Assembly (NCBI GenBank): GCA_040954595.2
Contig: CM082592.2
Coordinates: 2,604,001 to 2,668,000 of the forward strand
DNA: 64,000 nt
Direction of reading: 5' to 3'
From: Balanoglossus misakiensis
Lineage: Eukaryota; Hemichordata
Shown here piece after piece: positions 60,801 through 64,000 of this stretch (its first letter is position 1; each line of letters begins with the position of its first letter). The notes below the pieces were generated by a model. It did no database searches and was not told the DNA's origin. It worked only from the letters and a program-made list of their open reading frames with translations. The translations under genes were made by a program, and so were the position numbers.

Positions 60801-61202
60801 ACTTTTCGCGTTTTCTTATTTCATTCACTGCATTGTTATCTTAAAAAAAAAATTACGCGACTGTTTATTTTCACGCTATTTTGGCTCTCGCGTATTTCGC
60901 GAAAACGTATTGCGAAAACAAAGTATTCATTTTGGGCGAATTTTAACTCTCATATCATACAAGCGGGATGGAAGTTGTGTGTCGTCGAACATTGATTCAC
61001 TATATATCCACATGTAGAATAAGATGATAAATAGTGTCTTGTATCAAACATAATTAATGGGAAAAGGGCAACGAGAGAGAGACTTTGTCCCTTTAACTAT
61101 TATACATGATAATTACTCTACATCTTACTGATGTATACTTACAGATTTTTTAGGTCCATCATGTTGTTCAAAATTTATAGAACCTATAGCAAACTTCATC
61201 AT
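41941..61202 (-). CDS. TRPM-family cation channel with two ZZ zinc fingers
   Basis: Hand-built 26-exon model: 61143-61202, 59907-60105, 59441-59592, 58301-58520, 57644-57680, 56407-56517, 55672-55727, 54996-55032, 54252-54368, 53772-53821, 53074-53230, 52750-52888, 52243-52312, 51264-51373, 50199-50333, 49804-49899, 49464-49560, 49072-49173, 48048-48147, 46373-46688, 46010-46153, 45248-45505, 44437-44617, 43877-44006, 42639-42865, 41941-42041. All junction phases agree; total 3,402 bp (1,133 residues plus stop). Order: TRPM N-terminal SLOG-like region (residues ~21-210), ZZ finger 1 (223-267), ZZ finger 2 (291-338), TRPM homology repeats (~347-700), six membrane segments (~775-1025), TRP helix (~1040), short acidic tail. 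TRPM members are tetrameric plasma-membrane cation channels; gating ligand is unknown here. An acceptor (TTTTCAG) stands 5 bases before the ATG pair, so a 5' untranslated exon, or more coding sequence, lies upstream. Confidence 0.85.
42430..42612. mobile_element. TTAA-flanked MITE in a TRPM intron
   Basis: ACTTAAAGGTCAC at the left and GTATACCTTTAAACTT at the right; same family as 18691-18884 and 48469-48654. Confidence 0.65.
43204..43536. mobile_element. AAAGCCCC-type MITE
   Basis: The ends AAAGCCCCTATAG...and, inverted, AAAGCCTCAATAGGTGC pair with each other. A second copy is at 48651-49003, and single ends are at about 40266 and 57570. The interior TTTAATTGATGAAATACTTC is shared. Confidence 0.7.
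43579..43790. mobile_element. TACTGTAAAACAC foldback MITE, copy 1
   Basis: The ends TACTGTAAAACACTTTATTT and the inverted complement enclose two GCGAAAA-rich arms. Copies are at 46841-47050 and 60713-60926 (right end lost), and a diverged one is at 59641-59821. Confidence 0.8.
43877..46688 (-). CDS. TRPM transmembrane region S1-S6 and pore
   Basis: Exon 46373-46688 carries the pre-S1 region (FGEINCLKIAWYYHNEDFM, CCQTKLTTLWCG) and the start of S1. 46010-46153 carries S1/S2 (LSMILLLTMFTIFVL, IVAVWMFLFTIEEIRL). 45248-45505 carries S3/S4 (IKLIMLGLFWVSF, YLSLLPFMFAFRHLGAKLI). 44437-44617 carries S5 and the pore helix (LLIFLVILLVFYLAFGTAYI, FYFRMHGDLLTDD). 43877-44006 carries the outer-pore Cys pair and S6 (VLIANVLLLNLLIAVF). 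The pore reads HGDL where vertebrate TRPMs have an FGxIP- or FGE-type filter, so selectivity cannot be assumed. Confidence 0.85.
45658..45835. repeat. Half of the GGGACAAAGTCTCTCTCTCG palindromic element
   Basis: Only the left arm is present (AAAGGGACAAAGTCTCTCTC to TCGACCACACAC), then unrelated sequence. Other copies: 51600-51942, 55375-55625, 56555-56845, 60529-61094. Confidence 0.7.
46841..47050. mobile_element. TACTGTAAAACAC foldback MITE, copy 2
   Basis: Complete, with both TACTGTAAAACAC ends; very similar to 43579-43790. Confidence 0.8.
48048..53230 (-). CDS. TRPM cytoplasmic homology region (nine exons)
   Basis: Exons 53074-53230, 52750-52888, 52243-52312, 51264-51373, 50199-50333, 49804-49899, 49464-49560, 49072-49173 and 48048-48147. 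The best match to the family is EVMMSALVLGKTELLKLFLE (50199-50333), followed by YFWALLFGRIELAKIIW (49072-49173) and ALALIGCRILKSLSKMA (48048-48147), the usual ankyrin-like helices before S1. The first two exons (VSLTWFLVQGGKVELEAAC, and GVPLSTNQITGMLKGVKC) are less clearly recognised. Confidence 0.8.
48469..48654. mobile_element. TTAA-type MITE next to an AAAGCCCC-type MITE
   Basis: Left end GAACACGGTCACCTATGG; right end GTGACTGAATACCTTTAA. It abuts the next element at 48651. The left flanking TTAA has decayed to TTGA. Confidence 0.6.
48651..49003. mobile_element. AAAGCCCC-type MITE, copy 2
   Basis: The AAAGCCCCAATAG...GCCACTTTT end is paired with AAAGTGGCAACTATTGGGGC at the right. It lies between TRPM exons 48048-48147 and 49072-49173. 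Confidence 0.75.
51600..51942. mobile_element. GGGACAAAGTCTCTCTCTCG palindrome interrupted by another MITE
   Basis: The left arm and centre are complete and the right arm proceeds to GGGCAGCAAGAGAG. The sequence then switches directly into the AAGATGGCGGC MITE (51943-52203), so the right end was lost or overwritten. Confidence 0.7.
51943..52203. mobile_element. AAGATGGCGGC MITE, copy 3 (left end missing)
   Basis: Begins inside the element at CATTCAAATAGTGGACCGCC and continues to the GACGAGCTACGTGCTTTAA end. Same orientation as 40293-40613. Confidence 0.75.
53310..53462. repeat. Compound microsatellite (CAAA)n/(CATA)n/(CAGA)n
   Basis: ACAAACAAACAAAC, then ACATACATAC and AGACAGACAG blocks follow each other in a TRPM intron. 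Confidence 0.9.
53772..54368 (-). CDS. ZZ-type zinc finger 2 of the TRPM gene
   Basis: Exon 54252-54368 gives RCTRCGKHIWDTIYTCSE, NICKNDVLCGVCYKW and exon 53772-53821 gives SHKKHNHTHD. Pattern: C-x2-C-x10-C-x4-C-x5-C-x2-C, then a His cluster (331, 334, 336, 338). It is more divergent than finger 1 but keeps all six cysteines and late histidines. Confidence 0.75.
55375..55625. mobile_element. GGGACAAAGTCTCTCTCTCG palindrome, left terminus missing
   Basis: Centre and right arm present (GGATGGAAGTTGTGTGTGG, GGCAGCGAGAGAGAG, ending TTTGTCCCTATT). Confidence 0.7.
55672..56517 (-). CDS. ZZ-type zinc finger 1 of the TRPM gene
   Basis: Exon 56407-56517 reads TCDGCSRLIIGPGAHCSRC, GDYDLCSVCMESG and exon 55672-55727 continues HDSEGHDSSIM. 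Ligands in order: C225, C228, C239, C242, C248, C251, H261, H266. DYDLC is the family signature of ZZ domains, as in dystrophin, p62 and CBP. ZZ domains bind peptides or N-degrons in other proteins; the ligand here is unknown. Upstream residues REFHW join in phase from exon 57644-57680. Confidence 0.9.
56555..56845. mobile_element. GGGACAAAGTCTCTCTCTCG palindromic MITE, complete copy
   Basis: Both ends are present (AAAGGGACAAAGTCTCTCTC and its complement), and much of the ~290 bp can fold on itself. The central loop differs between copies. Confidence 0.8.
57478..57568. repeat. Second copy of the AATCTGATT foldback MITE
   Basis: CAGATGTAGTGTGAGGCGAC at the left, CCGTTCCCTACATCTGA at the right; compare 1893-1988. 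Its right end abuts a CTATTGGGGCTT fragment of the AAAGCCCC family. Confidence 0.65.
57728..57965. repeat. Degenerate (CATCACA)n-type satellite-like tract
   Basis: Imperfect repeats of CACATCACA / CACCACACCA over ~240 bp in a TRPM intron. Confidence 0.8.
58301..60105 (-). CDS. TRPM N-terminal SLOG-like exons
   Basis: Exon 59907-60105 encodes FLRVNKEKEI...NPSLMRTFLQNVVEGALQ. Exon 59441-59592 encodes GALIITSGFHCGITEMLCDV and VYLVAIAAESHLC. Exon 58301-58520 encodes FLDFRHNFYILVEDNNDRER. These align in order with the TRPM GAWIITGG, IGI/V and HTHFILVDDG blocks of MHR1/2, the SLOG fold that in some TRPMs binds ADP-ribose-type ligands. Confidence 0.8.
59641..59821. mobile_element. Diverged TACTGTAAAA foldback MITE
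   Basis: TACTGTAAAATGGGAAATT at the left pairs with AATTTCCCATTTTACAGTA at the right. The interior retains GCGAAAATTTATCG and GGCTCTCGTGAAGTTCGCG, related to 43579-43790. Confidence 0.7.
60529..61094. mobile_element. Palindromic MITE with another MITE nested inside
   Basis: The outer element is the GGGACAAAGTCTCTCTCTCG type with both ends. At 60713-60926 it is interrupted after CTACCATT by a TACTGTAAAACAC element, and continues with TATTCATTTTGGGCG. The inner element has lost its right terminus. Confidence 0.75.
61143..61202 (-). CDS. First recognised coding exon of the TRPM gene
   Basis: Encodes MMKFAIGSINFEQHDGPKKS, phase 0 at the GTAAGT donor. It resembles the start of the TRPM N-terminal homology region (GxINFxxxxxxxKxKFLRV with the next exon). 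Whether an earlier coding exon exists cannot be decided here. Confidence 0.6.
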
Positions 61203-62840
61203 GGTTTCTGAAAATATAAGTATCAACAGTATTGAGCAAATAGTGACTTTTGCATACAGAGTGGATTTTAGAGACATCTGATGAACTACCAACCAATTCT
61301 CTTAAACAAGGAACAGTATGTACGAATTGAAATTACGTGTAAAAAATACACACCAATTCTCATCTTACACAGGTTTGTGAAATACAAATTGCAACACAAA
61401 ACACAAAGGTATACGGCTAGAGACTACAGCCAGATCCAGGGCACCTTGCAGTGAACTTCTGGTAGGCAACTCCGAGATCCCAAAGCCCTGTGCACTGGCC
61501 AGAAATAGCCAATCAAGGTACCACAAGTTCATTGCCAGGTGTCCTGGATCTGCAGCACCAGCCCAGCATGTACCCTTTTCTATTGACGCATTTTTTGACA
61601 CAGATGAAGTGGCAGGTTTGAAAGTTGACAATGAAAGGGAGCGATCGATAGCTATGTGATGATTATCAAACTTGGTCACTTATGAATCGAACTCCGAACA
61701 CTACTTGACAGGATATAGCATTTGACAGCTCCTTATCAATTTCTCTCAGACTATTATTTAGGTTCCTGTCTTCCAAGTAAAACGTAACATAAAATTCAGC
61801 GTTTTCTATGGGAAGGAATTGTAGCCCTATGGCACATAAAGGCCCATGGGCTACAATTATTGCAGCTAAGTCTATACAAACACAAACTAAAGGCAGTGCC
61901 TGTGCTGTTTAAGAAAAAGAGGAAGTTATAGCAAAGTTTAGATAGACTCACACACAAGGTCTATCTAAGGGACCGTTCAGTTTTTACGGCCGGGGAGGGG
62001 GGGGGGGGGGCAAGTTTGTGTCATCGGTTTTCAAAATCAGGCCGACCCCCCTTCACCCAGGACCCAAAAATGATGACCCCCCCTTAGACAGACCCAAAAA
62101 TATGAAATATTAAAAAACTGAACGGTCCCTAAAACACACTGGGTATGGTGACCAGGCTAAGCAAATACGGGTTTCACTCACAGAAAAGGCGAGAAGAATT
62201 AATTCAACACGTACAATCAACCTCTTTTTCTAAACGACATACATGTACATGTATATAGACTAGGGGGTAGCCCCCCCCCCCCCCCCTCAGCGCGGCAGAA
62301 TTTTCACCCCATTCTTTATACATGAAATTGACAAGAAATAACGTTTTTGGTGGGAAAATAAATTCTGTTGAAAATAAAGTATTAAGCAGTATTTAATTGT
62401 GTACAATGAATTGCACTCACTAACCATGCATGCTAAGAAAATAAGACCCCTTCTTCTGAAAAGACGGTTTTCTCTGATATCTTCCTCAAGTTTAGGTCTT
62501 TGTCAATTGGCGAACTTTAACACACTACTCCTACACAATTCTTGTCAACTTCATCGATTTTTCTGCCCACTCAGCATTGTTGTTCAGATAACCACTCTGA
62601 CCTTAGATCAGGCCACTTTTTACAGATAACACACCCACTAACCTGTCCCACCAGGTACCAGACTATTTAAGTGCTCCCTAGTTTGGCCATATTTCATATT
62701 ATTTACAAGTCACATGCCCTGTTTAACCAATCAGTTGCAAGAAGCCACCCATGACAGTTTTGCTAACACCATGATAAAGAGCTCTATCACTAACTGTTCC
62801 TCATTTGGTCCAGATCTGTGAGCAAGCTAACACATACAGA
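61203..62840. other. Intergenic region between divergent TRPM and TRIM genes
   Basis: No exon is recognised. It contains the 161-bp Harbinger-like derivative, a poly-C run at 62272-62287 and AT-rich sequence. Promoters of both flanking genes should lie here; I see no clear TATA box. Confidence 0.55.
61969..62129. mobile_element. 161-bp internally deleted Harbinger-like element
   Basis: It has the same GGGACCGTTCAGTTTTTACG start and AAACTGAACGGTCCC end as 24439-25629, with TAA on both sides (61966-61968 and 62130-62132). Only the first ~120 bp and last ~20 bp of the long form remain. Confidence 0.8.
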
Positions 62841-64000
62841 ATGGCGACTGCAGGCACCGAAGGGAAAATCCTGAAGGAAATCAGTGAAGATTTCCTGTGC
62901 TGTACCATCTGCCTGGAGCTGTATACAACTCCTAAAATTCTACCATGTCTGCATACCTTCTGTCAGCAGTGTCTGGTCACTCTGGTTGCAAAGACAGGAT
63001 CTCTCACCTGTCCAGAATGTCGACAGAAATTTCAGATTCCTGTTGGACAAGTGCCAAGTTTGAAGGGAAATTTCTTCATGGCCAGCCTTGTCGACAACTT
63101 CAAGCGACGGATGGAGTCCGTGCGTGCACCTGCTGAGGTCAAGTTCAAGTGTGAAGCTTGCCAAGAGAATACAGCCACTCACAGGTGTGTGGAATGCAAA
63201 CATTATCTCTGTAACAGCTGTGTTCAGGTCCATAGCAATCTGTCGAAAACCCACAGACTTTTGACCATTGAAGAGTTCGAAACAACAAAGTCAAGCAGTC
63301 CGGTGACATTGCAAGCAGTAGAATATTGCAGTGTCCACACCAAGAATGAAATTGAATTCTACTGTGACACCTGTCAGGTTCCTGTCTGTACAAACTGTAC
63401 AATAGATAAACACCGCATACCAGAACATGTGTACAGAGACTTGAAAGACGCAGCAGACGAGTATCTGAGAGACTTGGCAGCCATGGTTGACAAACTGAAA
63501 GTGAAAGAACAGGAAGCTGAAAAGAACAAAAGCCTGGCCAAGCAGATACACAGTGATCTCACAGAGCAGCGCAAGAGAGAAGAAAGGAAGGTGACAATGA
63601 AAGCAGAAGAAGAAATCAACCGAATAAAGAGAGAAGAGCAAAGACTTGTGGATGAGCTGAACAACATCTACAAAATGAAACTAAAAACAGCGGCTGTGTG
63701 CATTGACGAGTTGGAATTAAAGCATGGAAACATTAAGAATGCCTGCAGTTACGTTGAAACACTGATGCATCATGGGCATGCAGCTCAGCTGTTGTCTACA
63801 AAGGGTGACGCAGAGCATCGCATCAAGCAACTGATTACCATGGAAACAAAACCACAGGCACGTAGTGAGGAAGTTGTATTCCAACCAAGTGTTGACTTCA
63901 ATGAGCAGGGAATTCTGGGACTACTGACATCTGATGTCTGTATTTCAAAGTGTACCGTCGAAAACGTTCCCAAACAACTCCTGAAAGGTGACTCTGCAGA
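62841..64000 (+). CDS. TRIM-type RING/B-box protein, 5' part
   Basis: The frame is open from ATG 62841 to the window end (386 codons, 3' end outside). RING: CTICLELYTTPKILPCLHTF, CQQC, CPEC (residues ~14-60). B-box 1: CEACQ...HRCVEC...CNSC. B-box 2: CSVH...FYCDTC...CTNC...H. A long charged coiled coil follows (~215-330), then the start of a filamin-type Ig domain (GLLTSDVCISKCTVENVP). This is the RING/B-box/coiled-coil/filamin order of the TRIM2/3/56/71-like group; an NHL domain may follow outside. Members are E3 ubiquitin ligases. No intron is seen in 1.16 kb, as in the expanded TRIM sets of marine invertebrates. Confidence 0.9.
   Translation, partial: MATAGTEGKILKEISEDFLCCTICLELYTTPKILPCLHTFCQQCLVTLVAKTGSLTCPECRQKFQIPVGQVPSLKGNFFMASLVDNFKRRMESVRAPAEVKFKCEACQENTATHRCVECKHYLCNSCVQVHSNLSKTHRLLTIEEFETTKSSSPVTLQAVEYCSVHTKNEIEFYCDTCQVPVCTNCTIDKHRIPEHVYRDLKDAADEYLRDLAAMVDKLKVKEQEAEKNKSLAKQIHSDLTEQRKREERKVTMKAEEEINRIKREEQRLVDELNNIYKMKLKTAAVCIDELELKHGNIKNACSYVETLMHHGHAAQLLSTKGDAEHRIKQLITMETKPQARSEEVVFQPSVDFNEQGILGLLTSDVCISKCTVENVPKQLLKGDSA

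Noticed and set aside
61365-61679. 104-codon minus-strand frame upstream of the TRPM start
   Set aside because: Could in principle be a 5' exon, but it has no match to TRPM N-termini and no good donor that keeps phase with the acceptor before ATG 61202.
62940-63667. Minus-strand frames over the TRIM gene
   Set aside because: Shadows of the long plus-strand RING/B-box/coiled-coil frame.

Overview
The window is animal nuclear DNA. Its genes are split by many GT-AG introns, modules are bounded by phase-1 introns, and small inverted-repeat transposons (MITEs) are very abundant. A multi-exon TRPM-type channel, an IRAK/Pelle-like kinase, a WAP/EGF secreted protein and a TRIM RING/B-box gene suggest a marine invertebrate. 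I would guess an invertebrate deuterostome (amphioxus or hemichordate type), but that is inference only. I found no rRNA, tRNA or CRISPR array.

Layout. (1) 1-6,650: gene-poor; one frameshifted Ig-domain exon (2,463-2,720), foldback repeats and a local tandem duplication. (2) 6,710-31,036, plus strand: one large gene for a secreted protein. It has a signal peptide, ten six-cysteine VWC/pacifastin-like modules, three WAP domains and twelve EGF domains. It grew by exon duplication at two scales: about 0.7-kb units separated by long GA-rich introns (8.3-14.1 kb), then units of several kb ([module-module-WAP-EGFs] three times, 14.5-31 kb). My exon chain stays in frame throughout (1,157 codons plus stop). 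Because the copies are paralogous, they act as empty-site controls for later insertions: a truncated LINE, a Harbinger-like element and TTAA-flanked MITEs. (3) 31.2-33.2 kb: intergenic, with a MITE. (4) 39,098-33,234, minus strand: a 14-exon, 565-residue kinase with an N-terminal RHIM-like motif and a C-terminal RING finger. (5) 39.1-41.9 kb: repeats. (6) 61,202-41,941, minus strand: a 26-exon, 1,133-residue TRPM-family channel carrying two ZZ-type zinc fingers in its cytoplasmic N-terminus. (7) 62,841-end, plus strand: the 5' part of an intronless-looking TRIM gene (RING, two B-boxes, coiled coil, start of a filamin-like domain).

The kinase-RING and TRIM proteins look like signalling or innate-immune components, and the WAP/pacifastin/EGF protein looks like a secreted protease-inhibitor or matrix protein. 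The genes are not an operon and nothing in the sequence ties them functionally. The two most unusual things are the TRPM channel with paired ZZ fingers and the RHIM-like/kinase/RING protein. Both rest on hand-built exon chains whose phases all match and whose total lengths are exact multiples of three.
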